A DNA stretch of 7,747 bases from an uncultured Lysobacterales bacterium. Lineage in GTDB: Bacteria > Pseudomonadota > Gammaproteobacteria > Xanthomonadales > SZUA-36. Both the position numbers and the translations under genes were made by a program. How positions within the stretch are numbered: the first letter of the stretch is position 1; each line of letters begins with the position of its first letter. Below are positions 1 to 7,044 of this stretch, one piece after another. The stretch is from the NCBI GenBank assembly GCA_937995275.1, contig CALKKN010000303.1, positions 1-7,747 of the forward strand, written 5' to 3'. The notes beneath the pieces were generated by a model that did not search any database, was not told the origin of the DNA, and saw nothing but the letters and a program-made list of their open reading frames with translations.

Positions 1-567
1 GAGCCAGCGGTTGATCAGCCGTTCGTCCAGCTCCAGGTGGAACTGCAGGCCGTAGGCATGGTGGCCGCAGCGAAACGCCTGGTTCTCGCAGGTAGCAGAG
101 TGGGCGAGATGGAGCGCATCCCGGGGCAGGTCGAAGGTGTAGCCGTGCCACTGGAACACGGGGTGCGGTTCCGGCAGGGCGCAAAACAGCGGATCCGCTG
201 CTGCGAGATGGGTTGGTTCGAGTTCATACCAGCCGATTTCCCATTGGTCCAGTGCCCGCACGCCGCCGCCGAGGGTGTAGGCGAGCAGCTGGGCGCCCAG
301 GCAGATGCCGAGCACCGGCAAATCTCGCGATAACGCCTGCTCGATACAGCGCATTTCGACGTTCAGGTGAGGGTGGCGGTCGCCCTGGTCGGGCATCTGC
401 GGGCCGCCCAGCACGATCAGGGCATCGTACCGGTCGACCTGCGGCTGGGCGTCGGGGTGGCGGTTGAAGTTGACGTAGCGGATGCGGTGGCCGCGGTTGC
501 GCAGCATGGGGTCGAGCGTGCCCAGCGGCTCCGCCGCCACGTGCTGAAAGACCAGGACTTTCGCCAT
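1..567 (-). CDS. Class I glutamine amidotransferase, stand-alone (3' end outside window)
   Basis: The 189 codons visible encode a class I (triad) glutamine amidotransferase domain, related to the GATase domain of GMP synthase (GuaA). Family members hydrolyse glutamine to glutamate and ammonia, or act on gamma-glutamyl compounds. The nucleophile elbow GICLGAQ places the catalytic Cys at residue 89, and QFHLE near residues 175-179 supplies His177 and Glu179, so the triad is complete. An oxyanion-type LGGPQMP lies at about 53-59. The protein begins directly with the Rossmann-like strand MAKVLVFQH, so there is no N-terminal synthase domain; the C-terminus is off the edge, so a C-terminal extension cannot be excluded. 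The ATG is at 565-567, 10 nt after the proA stop, with only a weak ribosome site, which suggests translational coupling. It is the last gene visible in the putative M49-proB-proA operon. The substrate is unknown; GuaA itself is unlikely because the ATP-pyrophosphatase domain should follow and homologues of this kind are usually about 230-250 residues. Confidence 0.88.
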   Translation of the reverse strand, partial: MAKVLVFQHVAAEPLGTLDPMLRNRGHRIRYVNFNRHPDAQPQVDRYDALIVLGGPQMPDQGDRHPHLNVEMRCIEQALSRDLPVLGICLGAQLLAYTLGGGVRALDQWEIGWYELEPTHLAAADPLFCALPEPHPVFQWHGYTFDLPRDALHLAHSATCENQAFRCGHHAYGLQFHLELDERLINRWL

Positions 568-577
568 CGGCCGGACT

Positions 578-1870
578 TCAGCTGGCCGCGCGCACCTGCC
601 CGTCGCCGCGCACGACCCACTTGTAGCTGGTCAGTTCCGGAAGCGCCATGGGCCCGCGCGCGTGCAGTTTCTGCGTGCTGATGCCGATTTCCGCCCCCAT
701 GCCGAACTGCCCGCCGTCGGTGAAGGCCGTCGAGGTGTTGGCGTAAACCGCCGCGGCGTCGACTTCGCGCAGGAACTTCCCGATGACCGCCGGATCCTCG
801 GCGACAATGGCCTCGGAGTGGCGGGAGCTGTAACGGTCGATGTGGTCGAGCGCCTCGTCGAGGCCGGCAACCGTTCGGATGGACATCTTCAGCGACAGGA
901 ACTCCTGGCCGAAGTGTTGCTTGTCGGCGTGGTTCAGCGTCCCCGCGTAATGGCCGTCCAACGCGGCATAGGCCGCCTCGTCGGCAAACACCTCGACGCC
1001 GTGCCCCTCGCCCATCTCCTGCATCAGGCCAGGCAGCTCGGGCAGAAGGTCCCGGTGGATCACCAGCGTGTCCAGGGCATTGCAAACGCTGACGCGGCGA
1101 GTCTTGGCATTGGTGATGATGGCGCGGGCCTGGTCGGGGTCGGCGCTGGCGTCGACGTAGGTATGCACGATACCCGCGCCGGTCTCGATCACCGGAATCC
1201 GCGCGTTGTCCCGTACGAAATCGATCAGTCCCTTGGAGCCCCGTGGAATGGCCAGGTCGATGTACTCGACGGCCTGCAGGATGTGCGGCAGCCATTCGCG
1301 TTCGGGCGGCGCCAGGAAAACCGCATCCGGGTCGAGGCCGTTTTCGGCGAGCACCTTGTGCATCAGGTGCACCACGACCCGGTTGGTGTCGCGGGCATCG
1401 CTGCTGCCTTTCAGCACGCAGGCGTTGCGGGTTTTCAGGCACAGGGCGAAGACGTCGAAGGTCACATTGGGCCGCGATTCGAAAATCACCGCAATCACGC
1501 CCATCGGCACCCGGACCTTGCTCAGTTGCAGCCCGTTGTCGAGCGTCCGTTCCTCCAGCACTTCACCCACCGGCGAAGGCAGGTCGGCGACGCAGCGCAA
1601 ATCTTCGCAGATCGCCCGCAGGCGCCCCTCGTCGAGCAGCAGGCGGTCGTACTTCGGATCGCTCTCCGGCATGCGGGACAGGTCGCTGCGATTGGCCTGC
1701 AGGATGTCGGCGGCGGTCGCCAGGGCCCGGTCGGCCAACCCGTAAAGCACGGTCCGGATGGTTTCGTCGTCGCTGCGCGCCAGGCTGCGCGAGGCCTGGC
1801 GTGCCGCGGCCAGGCCCTGTTCGAGGTAGGTTTGCGGGTCCTGCATGTCCAGGTTGGGCTCCGGGTTCAT
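578..1870 (-). CDS. proA: Glutamate-5-semialdehyde dehydrogenase (gamma-glutamyl phosphate reductase)
   Basis: This 430-residue protein performs the second step of proline synthesis, NADPH-dependent reduction of gamma-glutamyl phosphate to glutamate-5-semialdehyde in the cytoplasm. It is full length (E. coli ProA is 417) and belongs to the aldehyde dehydrogenase superfamily. Visible signatures are [17 protein letters not shown] (121-137, N-terminal nucleotide-binding part), the catalytic-Cys motif SVCNALDTL with Cys263, and the C-terminal block [20 protein letters not shown] (about 383-402) followed by HARGP. The start is the ATG at 1868-1870, preceded by AAGG at 7 nt spacing. A second ATG eight codons in is possible but has no better site. 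The gene follows the proB stop by 9 nt, which fits coupled translation and the known ProB-ProA channelling of the labile phosphate intermediate. Segments such as [31 protein letters not shown] and [12 protein letters not shown] resemble, from memory, Bacteroidota ProA more than the E. coli form. Confidence 0.97.
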   Translation of the reverse strand: MNPEPNLDMQDPQTYLEQGLAAARQASRSLARSDDETIRTVLYGLADRALATAADILQANRSDLSRMPESDPKYDRLLLDEGRLRAICEDLRCVADLPSPVGEVLEERTLDNGLQLSKVRVPMGVIAVIFESRPNVTFDVFALCLKTRNACVLKGSSDARDTNRVVVHLMHKVLAENGLDPDAVFLAPPEREWLPHILQAVEYIDLAIPRGSKGLIDFVRDNARIPVIETGAGIVHTYVDASADPDQARAIITNAKTRRVSVCNALDTLVIHRDLLPELPGLMQEMGEGHGVEVFADEAAYAALDGHYAGTLNHADKQHFGQEFLSLKMSIRTVAGLDEALDHIDRYSSRHSEAIVAEDPAVIGKFLREVDAAAVYANTSTAFTDGGQFGMGAEIGISTQKLHARGPMALPELTSYKWVVRGDGQVRAAS

Positions 1871-1879
1871 GGTTTGCCT

Positions 1880-2959
1880 TCAGTGCAGAAGATACAGGTA
1901 ATCGTAATGAATCAGGGGCTTTTGTCCACGTTTTCCCATCAGGCGGCGGGCTTCCTTGTGATCGTAACGCGCGCGTCCGCAGCCCAGGACCTCGCCGGCC
2001 GCGTTGCGGACCTGGATCACGTCGCCGGTGCTGAAGCGCCCTTCGACCGCTTCCACCCCGACCGGCAGCAGGCTGGTCAGGCGCGAGCGATCGAGCAGGG
2101 CGCTCTCGGCGCCGGTGTTGACGGTCACCGAGCCGGTCGCATGCGCATCGGCGCTGGCCAGCCAGCGTTTGGCCGATGACGCCTCGCCCTGCGGCGGGAA
2201 CCAGGTGCCCGCGCCACGGTCGCCTACGACGCGCAGCAGGATGTCCGGTTCGCTGCCGGAGGCAATCACCACCCCGGTGCCCAGGCGCGCAGTCTTCAGG
2301 GCGATGGCCAGCTTGCTGTGCATGCCGCCGCGGCCGAGGGTGGAGGCGCCCCGCTGAACGATGTCGTCGACCTGGTGCCTGCTGTCGTCCCAGGTGTCGA
2401 TGCAGCGCGTCGCCGGATCGTCGGGGTCGCCGTCGAATACGCCCGGAACCGTGGTCAGCAGGCACAGCAGGTCGGCGTTGACCATGCCGGCCAGCAAGCC
2501 GGCCAGCTCGTCGTTGTCGGTGAACATCAGCTCGGTAATGGCGACCACGTCGTTTTCATTGACCACCGGCACGACGCCGGCGGCGAGCAGGGCCTCGATA
2601 CAACCGCGCATGTTCAGGTAATGCCGACGGGTCTGAAAGTCACTCTTGCTGGCCAGCACCTGGGCCACCATCAGCCCGTGCTGTTCGAACAGTTCGCGAT
2701 AAGTCTCCATCAGCCGCACCTGGCCCGTTGCGGCCAGCACCTGGTTGCGCGCGACGGGGTCGTTGATGCGTGCCAGCCGCTCGCCGGCGATGCCGGTGCC
2801 GGCGGCCACCGCGCCCGACGAGACCAGCAGCAGCTGATGGCCCTGCTTCGCCAGCCGGCCGAACTGGCCGACCAGGTTCGTCATGACCTCCTGGTTCAGC
2901 GTGCCCTGCGGGCCGCACAGCACCTGGCTGCCGATCTTGACGACGATACGTTCGCTCAC
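1880..2959 (-). CDS. proB: Glutamate 5-kinase
   Basis: This protein phosphorylates glutamate to gamma-glutamyl phosphate, the first and usually proline-inhibited step of proline synthesis. Its 359 residues match the family (E. coli 367). An N-terminal amino acid kinase domain (about 4-255) shows VVKIGSQVL with Lys8, LLVSSGAVAAG (45-55), VNENDVVA (133-140), the glutamate/Mg site FTDNDELAG (146-154) and GRGGMHSK (209-216). A C-terminal PUA domain follows (about 276-355). The LTT at 168-170 and GRGG at 209-212 replace the LTD and GTGG of E. coli ProB; with FTDNDELAG and the ending IHYDYLYLLH they point to the ProB form I recall from Bacteroidota, so they are probably subfamily traits and not defects. 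The start is GTG (2957-2959), chosen because GGAG lies 6 nt upstream and the kinase fold begins at once. The gene lies 21 nt after the M49 gene and 9 nt before proA. Confidence 0.96.
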   Translation of the reverse strand: MSERIVVKIGSQVLCGPQGTLNQEVMTNLVGQFGRLAKQGHQLLLVSSGAVAAGTGIAGERLARINDPVARNQVLAATGQVRLMETYRELFEQHGLMVAQVLASKSDFQTRRHYLNMRGCIEALLAAGVVPVVNENDVVAITELMFTDNDELAGLLAGMVNADLLCLLTTVPGVFDGDPDDPATRCIDTWDDSRHQVDDIVQRGASTLGRGGMHSKLAIALKTARLGTGVVIASGSEPDILLRVVGDRGAGTWFPPQGEASSAKRWLASADAHATGSVTVNTGAESALLDRSRLTSLLPVGVEAVEGRFSTGDVIQVRNAAGEVLGCGRARYDHKEARRLMGKRGQKPLIHYDYLYLLH

Positions 2960-2980
2960 GTCAGTCTCCGCCGGCGGCTG

Positions 2981-4663
2981 CTAGAGGCCGAGCACCTCGA
3001 CTCCCTGCTCGAACACGATATCCACCGGTATGGATGCCGCGGCCAGACGATCCAGATCGGCCTGCAGCTGCGGCCCCACCCGGCCCATTTCCTCGACCAG
3101 CGCGGCGACGCCGGCGTAGTCGCCGTCGCCCTGCAGGGTGAGGATACGCTCGCCGAGGTCGCGCACGGCCCGTTCGAACGCGGGCACGTTGACGCGGTAG
3201 GTCCCGGTGGCCTCGTCGTGCGTGAAGGCGCCGGCGCGCTCGAAGAAGTTGAAGCGGATCATGTTGGCCACGCCGTGCGCGCTGCTGGCGCCGAAGCGCA
3301 CCGAGCGGAAGATGCCGGCCATGAAGGTGACGTAGTCGTCCATCAGCTCGCCCTCGGTGATCTCGCCCTTCTCGCGCAGCTTCTGCACCATGTAGAGGCC
3401 CAGGATGTCGGCCTTGCCCTCCTCCAGCGCCGAGGCGTGTTCCTTCAGCGCCTGCCGCACGGTGCCGCTGCCGTCGAGCGTGTTCTTGATGCCCAGCCCG
3501 TGGGCGACCTCGTGGAACATCGTGTTGCCGAAGAAGGAATCGAAGGTGACGTGCTGGCGCTGGTCCTCGGCGATCAGCATGTCGGCGATCGGCACCAGGA
3601 TCTGGTTGTACTTGGCCAGCATCGCGTTCTTGAGCTGCAGGCGGCGCGTGCCTTTTTCGAGCTGGACCTGCTCGTCGTTCGGCAGGTTGATGGCGATGGT
3701 CTTGGAACCCGCGTTGCAGTGGCCGGCGTAATAGACCACGTCGTAGGCGTTCAGATCGGCGTCGGAGCCGGGCGTCTCCTGTTTGTAGGCGTCCGGCACC
3801 GGCAGGCCGGTCTGCAGCTCGGGCAGGTACTTCGCAAAGCGCGCGAGGCGCTCGCTCCAGGCCAGGTCCTTGATCAGCACGTAGGACTCGTAGGCGGCGC
3901 GGTAGCCGAACAGTTGGTCCTCGTAGGTTTCGATCGGGCCGATGACCAGCTCAATCGGGTTGTTCTTCATGTCCATCCAGGCCATGTCGGACGGCTGGAA
4001 GACGTCGGATTGCAGGGCGTCGGCCCGCATCCTCAGGTAATTCGCAAACTCGGCGTCGCTGGCGAGCTCGGCGGCCTGGCGCAGCAAGCCCGCGGCGGCC
4101 TCGAGCTGCGGCGCATACGCCTCGCTGTACGGCAGCAGAACCAGGTCGCCCGCCTCGTCGCGGCGCACCAGCGTGTAAAGCCCGTCCTTGCCTTCCTGTT
4201 CCCAGGCTTCGAACTCTGCCTTCGTCAGGTCGGCCGGGTAGAACTGCGCGCCGGGCGGCTTGGCGCCATATTCTTCGACAAACGGCTGGTCGGCCGCCAG
4301 GCGGTCCCAGGGGCCGTAGTTGATATCCGCGAACCGGCGCGCCGCGGGATCGGCGATACCGGCCAGGAAGGGCCCGGGTTCGCCATAGGCCTGCAGCCAG
4401 AACAACTCGTCCATGATTTTCGACGCCTCGATCAGCAGGACGATCATCTGTTTCTGATTGGCATCCAGGTGCTTGAGGTCGGCGCTCAGGCGCACGTCGG
4501 CATAGATGTCGAAGCGCGAGGGCTGCTCGGCCGGCGCCTCGGTAACAGCCGCCACCGGTTCGGCGGCCGGTTCCTGCGGCGCCGCGGGGGCGGGGGGTTC
4601 GGACTGCTGACAGGCGGCCAGGAACACAAGGGTCGATGCCGCCGTTAGGACTGCGCTGCGCAT
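2981..4663 (-). CDS. M49-family (dipeptidyl-peptidase III-like) zinc peptidase, predicted lipoprotein
   Basis: This 560-residue protein is a predicted secreted lipoprotein metallopeptidase. Residues 1-18 are a lipoprotein signal (charged start, hydrophobic core, lipobox LAAC with Cys18); Gln at +2 suggests outer-membrane sorting. A Pro/Ala/Glu-rich linker follows (about 21-50). The catalytic part carries FHEVAHGLG with zinc ligands His384 and His388 and catalytic Glu385, and EEGKAD (414-419), where Glu415 should be the third ligand, matching EECRAE of M49 enzymes. Other M49-like blocks are VIGPIETYEDQLFGYRAAYE (240-259) and AINLPNDEQ (324-332). M49 enzymes typically cleave dipeptides from the N-terminus of short peptides. 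The zinc motif is the pentapeptide HExxH and not the family's classic hexapeptide HExxGH; short-motif members are known, for example the Caldithrix enzyme. The ATG at 4661-4663 has GGGAG 7 nt upstream. It heads the putative operon with proBA. Dipeptide-releasing activity is inferred, not shown. Confidence 0.88.
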   Translation of the reverse strand: MRSAVLTAASTLVFLAACQQSEPPAPAAPQEPAAEPVAAVTEAPAEQPSRFDIYADVRLSADLKHLDANQKQMIVLLIEASKIMDELFWLQAYGEPGPFLAGIADPAARRFADINYGPWDRLAADQPFVEEYGAKPPGAQFYPADLTKAEFEAWEQEGKDGLYTLVRRDEAGDLVLLPYSEAYAPQLEAAAGLLRQAAELASDAEFANYLRMRADALQSDVFQPSDMAWMDMKNNPIELVIGPIETYEDQLFGYRAAYESYVLIKDLAWSERLARFAKYLPELQTGLPVPDAYKQETPGSDADLNAYDVVYYAGHCNAGSKTIAINLPNDEQVQLEKGTRRLQLKNAMLAKYNQILVPIADMLIAEDQRQHVTFDSFFGNTMFHEVAHGLGIKNTLDGSGTVRQALKEHASALEEGKADILGLYMVQKLREKGEITEGELMDDYVTFMAGIFRSVRFGASSAHGVANMIRFNFFERAGAFTHDEATGTYRVNVPAFERAVRDLGERILTLQGDGDYAGVAALVEEMGRVGPQLQADLDRLAAASIPVDIVFEQGVEVLGL

Positions 4664-4703
4664 GGCAAATCTCCCGGAAAACTTTCACTGTTGCAAACGC
4701 TTT

Positions 4704-4709
4704 ATGATA
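4704..4709 (-). promoter_or_regulatory. Candidate -10 box for the M49-proB-proA unit
   Basis: On the minus strand this reads TATCAT, one mismatch from TATAAT, in an AT-rich patch of an otherwise GC-rich spacer. It would place transcription start near 4697, giving a leader of about 34 nt with GGGAG (4671-4675) correctly spaced before the M49 ATG. The best -35 is a weak CGGACA with a long 19-bp spacer, so the assignment is tentative. Confidence 0.4.
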
Positions 4710-4810
4710 TCAGAGCCGGCTGGATCGGTGTCCGGGGCGCACGAACCCGAGGGTGGCCGCGCGGCCGTTGGAAAACGGGCCGCACCGCCCCCATTTAACC
4801 CCGCATCTCG

Positions 4811-4816
4811 TATAAT
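4811..4816 (+). promoter_or_regulatory. Candidate -10 box for fmdB-aspS (perfect TATAAT)
   Basis: A perfect TATAAT lies 26 nt before the fmdB ATG. Start near 4823 would leave a leader of about 20 nt that still includes GAAGGG at 4828-4833, 9 nt before the ATG. No good -35 is present at 16-18 bp upstream (the stretch is C-rich) and there is no TGn extension, so strength or activator need is unknown. Confidence 0.5.
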
Positions 4817-4842
4817 CGACCGGATTCGAAGGGTACGGACCC

Positions 4843-5169
4843 ATGCCAATTTACGAATACCAATGCAATGCCTGCGGGCATGAACTGGAAAAGATCCAGC
4901 GCATGAGCGACGCGCCCTTGACGGACTGCCCCGACTGCGACCAGCCGGAGCTGCGGCGTCTGGTGTCGGCGGCCGGTTTCCGCCTGAAAGGCGGCGGCTG
5001 GTATGAAACGGATTTCAAGAAGGACGGCAGAAAGAACCTGCACGATTCCCATGCCGGCGGAAAGGCCGCGGGCGCGTCGAAGGACGCGGCCTCGAAGCAG
5101 CCCGCCAAGCCCGCAGAAGCGGCCAAGACGACGAGCGCGACCTCGGCGGCCAAGCCGAACGCAGCCTGA
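4843..5169 (+). CDS. FmdB-family zinc-ribbon protein with Ala/Lys-rich tail
   Basis: This 108-residue protein starts with the hallmark [16 protein letters not shown] and carries two CxxC knuckles, Cys8/Cys11 and Cys29/Cys32, that should bind one zinc ion. The family is named for FmdB of Methylophilus, proposed to regulate formamidase/amide uptake genes; the general function is not established, and nucleic-acid or protein binding is a guess. The conserved domain ends around residue 60 ([10 protein letters not shown]). The remaining 48 or so residues are low complexity, rich in Ala, Lys, Ser and Pro, and probably disordered; such tails vary among homologues. The ATG at 4843 has GAAGGG 9 nt upstream. 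The gene lies 71 nt ahead of aspS, a pairing I recall as common in gammaproteobacteria, and is probably co-transcribed with it. Confidence 0.93.
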   Translation: MPIYEYQCNACGHELEKIQRMSDAPLTDCPDCDQPELRRLVSAAGFRLKGGGWYETDFKKDGRKNLHDSHAGGKAAGASKDAASKQPAKPAEAAKTTSATSAAKPNAA

Positions 5170-5240
5170 GGGCCGCGTGCCGCCGCCGAAACGGGCAGCC
5201 CCCGCGGATAAACGCCAACCACGATTCCAGGAATTTCCCC

Positions 5241-7007
5241 ATGCGCACCCATCTCTGCGGTGAAACAGACGAGCGACTCGCGGGCCAGCCGGTCACCCTG
5301 TGCGGCTGGGTCGACCGCCGGCGCGACCTCGGCGGCCTGATTTTCATCGGCCTGCGCGACCGAGCCGGTGTGGTGCAGGTGGTGGTCGAGCCGGACAGCC
5401 CCGTGTTCGCGGACGCGGAGTCGCTGCGCAACGAGTATTGCGTGCGCATCGGGGGCACGGTGCGGATGCGCCCCGAAAGCCAGTGGAACGAGGCGATGGC
5501 GACCGGCAAGATCGAGGTCGTGGCCGACACGGTCGAACTGCTCAACGCTTCGGCGCCGATGCCCCTGCTGATGACGGACGAGGACGGCGAGGAGGTGCGC
5601 CTGAAATACCGCTACCTCGACCTGCGCCGGCCCCGCATGCAGCACAATCTGCGTCTGCGGGCGCGCCTGTACCGGGCCATCCGACACAGCCTCGACGACC
5701 AGGGGTTCACCGAGCTGGATACGCCGATTCTGACCAAGGCCACGCCGGAGGGCGCGCGGGATTATCTCGTGCCCGCCCGTGTGCAGCCCGGCCAGTTTTA
5801 CGCGCTGCCGCAGTCGCCGCAGTTGTTCAAGCAGCTGTTCATGATGGCGGGCATGGATCGTTACTACCAGATTGCGCGCTGTTTCCGCGACGAGGACCTG
5901 CGCGCCGACCGCCAGCCGGAGTTCACCCAGCTCGACATCGAGATGGCGTTCGTCGAAGAACCGGACGTGCAGAACCTCTCCGAGACCATGATGAGGGAAG
6001 TTTTCCGGGAGACCCTGGACGTCGAGTTGCCCGATCCCTTCCCGCGCCTCACCTGGCGCGGGGCCATGGAGCGCTACGGTTCCGACAAACCCGACCTGCG
6101 CATCCCGTTGGAGCTGGTTTCGGTCGACGAGCACGTGGCCCACGTCGAATTCAGGGTCTTTGCCGGACCCGCCAACGACGAGGGTTCACGCGTGGCTGCC
6201 CTGCGGGTGCCGGGCGCTGCCGGGTTGTCGCGCAAGCAGCTCGACGACTACGCCGGCTACGCGGGCCGATACGGCGCGCGTGGCCTGGCCTGGATCAAGG
6301 TCAACGACGCGGCGGCCGGCCTCGACGGCCTGCAATCGCCGATCGCGAAGTTCCTGGACGAGCAGGCCTGGCAAGGCATCTCGGCGGCGACCGGAGCGGC
6401 CAGCGGCGACCTGCTGTTCTTCGGCGCCGGCGACTGGCTGACCGTCAGCACCTTCATGGGCGCGCTGCTGGTCAAGGTCGGGCGTGATCTCGGGCTCGTC
6501 GGGGAAGGCTGGCAGCCGCTCTGGGTCACCGAGTTCCCGATGTTCGAGTGGGACGACGACGAGGGCCGCTTCCTGGCCATGCACCACCCGTTCACGGCGC
6601 CCGCCGGGAACGACGCCGAGGCGCTGGCCGCGGACCCCGCCAACGCCCTGTCCAAGGGCTACGACATGGTGCTCAACGGTGCCGAGATCGGCGGCGGTTC
6701 GATCCGTATCCACCGCCCCGAGATGCAGCAGGCCGTGTTCTCGCTGCTGGGCATTGGCGAGAAGGAGGCGCAGCAGAAATTCGGCTTCCTGCTGGAGGCC
6801 CTCCGTTACGGCTGCCCGCCGCATGGCGGCATCGCCTTCGGCCTGGACCGCATCGCCGCGCTGATGGCCGGCGAGGAATCGATCTGCGACGTGATCGCCT
6901 TCCCGAAGACCACCACGGCGCAGTGCCTGCTGACCGGCGCGCCGTCCCGGGTGCCCGAAGAACAGGTGGCCGAACTGCACATCAGAACCGTCGGCGACGA
7001 CGAATAG
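5241..7007 (+). CDS. aspS: Aspartyl-tRNA synthetase, bacterial type
   Basis: This enzyme charges tRNA with aspartate in the cytoplasm. Its 588 residues equal the normal bacterial length (E. coli 590). Domains in order are the N-terminal OB-fold anticodon-binding domain (about 1-105, with [15 protein letters not shown]), the class II catalytic core, and the bacterial GAD insertion (about 300-415). Class II motif 2 lies at about 207-233 ([19 protein letters not shown] and PEFTQ), with the aspartate/ATP-site segment [14 protein letters not shown] at 165-178, and motif 3 at about 529-538 ([10 protein letters not shown] with Arg537). The ATG at 5241 is preceded by AGGA at 8 nt spacing and matches the MRT start of homologues. 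Leu30 matches discriminating AspRS, while Ser80 stands at the second specificity position where neither Lys nor Gly is found. No defect is seen, so the enzyme should be active. Confidence 0.98.
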   Translation: MRTHLCGETDERLAGQPVTLCGWVDRRRDLGGLIFIGLRDRAGVVQVVVEPDSPVFADAESLRNEYCVRIGGTVRMRPESQWNEAMATGKIEVVADTVELLNASAPMPLLMTDEDGEEVRLKYRYLDLRRPRMQHNLRLRARLYRAIRHSLDDQGFTELDTPILTKATPEGARDYLVPARVQPGQFYALPQSPQLFKQLFMMAGMDRYYQIARCFRDEDLRADRQPEFTQLDIEMAFVEEPDVQNLSETMMREVFRETLDVELPDPFPRLTWRGAMERYGSDKPDLRIPLELVSVDEHVAHVEFRVFAGPANDEGSRVAALRVPGAAGLSRKQLDDYAGYAGRYGARGLAWIKVNDAAAGLDGLQSPIAKFLDEQAWQGISAATGAASGDLLFFGAGDWLTVSTFMGALLVKVGRDLGLVGEGWQPLWVTEFPMFEWDDDEGRFLAMHHPFTAPAGNDAEALAADPANALSKGYDMVLNGAEIGGGSIRIHRPEMQQAVFSLLGIGEKEAQQKFGFLLEALRYGCPPHGGIAFGLDRIAALMAGEESICDVIAFPKTTTAQCLLTGAPSRVPEEQVAELHIRTVGDDE

Positions 7008-7013
7008 GCCGCA

Positions 7014-7044
7014 GCCGGGCAGCGCCTTGAGTTCCGTGCCCGGC
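7014..7044 (+). promoter_or_regulatory. Inverted repeat (stem-loop) over the rarD start region
   Basis: GCCGGGCA at 7014-7021 is the exact reverse complement of TGCCCGGC at 7037-7044, giving a perfect 8-bp stem with a 15-nt loop. It begins 6 nt after the aspS stop and encloses the TTG (7027) and overlaps the GTG (7036) candidate starts of rarD. The 3' arm is followed by AATTCC, not a T-run, so it is not a standard intrinsic terminator. It could limit rarD translation or stabilise the aspS mRNA end. Confidence 0.5.

Larger units (their letters stand above)
4664..4842. promoter_or_regulatory. Divergent promoter region between M49-proBA and fmdB-aspS
   Basis: This 179-bp spacer separates two divergent transcription units and must hold the start signals for both. 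It contains AT-richer patches near each gene (about 4676-4710 and 4793-4816) around a GC-rich core. The core has a perfect 12-bp palindrome, GGCCGCGCGGCC at 4755-4766, midway between the two candidate -10 boxes. No convincing small ORF or RNA gene is seen here. Regulator binding at the palindrome is only a possibility, since such strings arise easily in GC-rich DNA. Confidence 0.6.

Noticed and set aside
662..2179. A 505-codon open frame on the plus strand, opposite proA and the end of proB
   Set aside because: It covers the antisense of proA with biased composition and no recognisable motif; proA is certain on the other strand.
1880..2959. Loss-of-function changes in ProB (LTT for LTD, GRGG for GTGG)
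   Set aside because: The flanking residues, length and PUA domain are intact, and the same changes appear, from memory, in Bacteroidota ProB, so they look like subfamily traits.
2968..2977. CCGCCGGCGG palindrome between the M49 gene and proB
   Set aside because: It is short, has no loop suited to a terminator, and is expected by chance in such GC-rich DNA.
2318..4648. A 776-codon open frame on the plus strand, opposite the M49 gene and proB
   Set aside because: It is the mirror of two well-recognised genes. Its product is rich in His, Val, Gln, Gly and Ala with no domain, as expected from the antisense of GC-rich codons, and no ribosome site or context supports it.
5170..5240. Small RNA, leader peptide or terminator between fmdB and aspS
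   Set aside because: Only 71 nt with no stable hairpin plus T-run and no open frame with its own ribosome site; it reads as a simple spacer carrying the aspS ribosome site.
4851..6143. A 430-codon open frame on the minus strand, opposite fmdB and aspS
   Set aside because: It crosses two clear genes and their spacer on the other strand and shows no family signature.
7014..7044. Intrinsic terminator after aspS
   Set aside because: The stem is good but no T-run follows the 3' arm, and the repeat overlaps the rarD start region.
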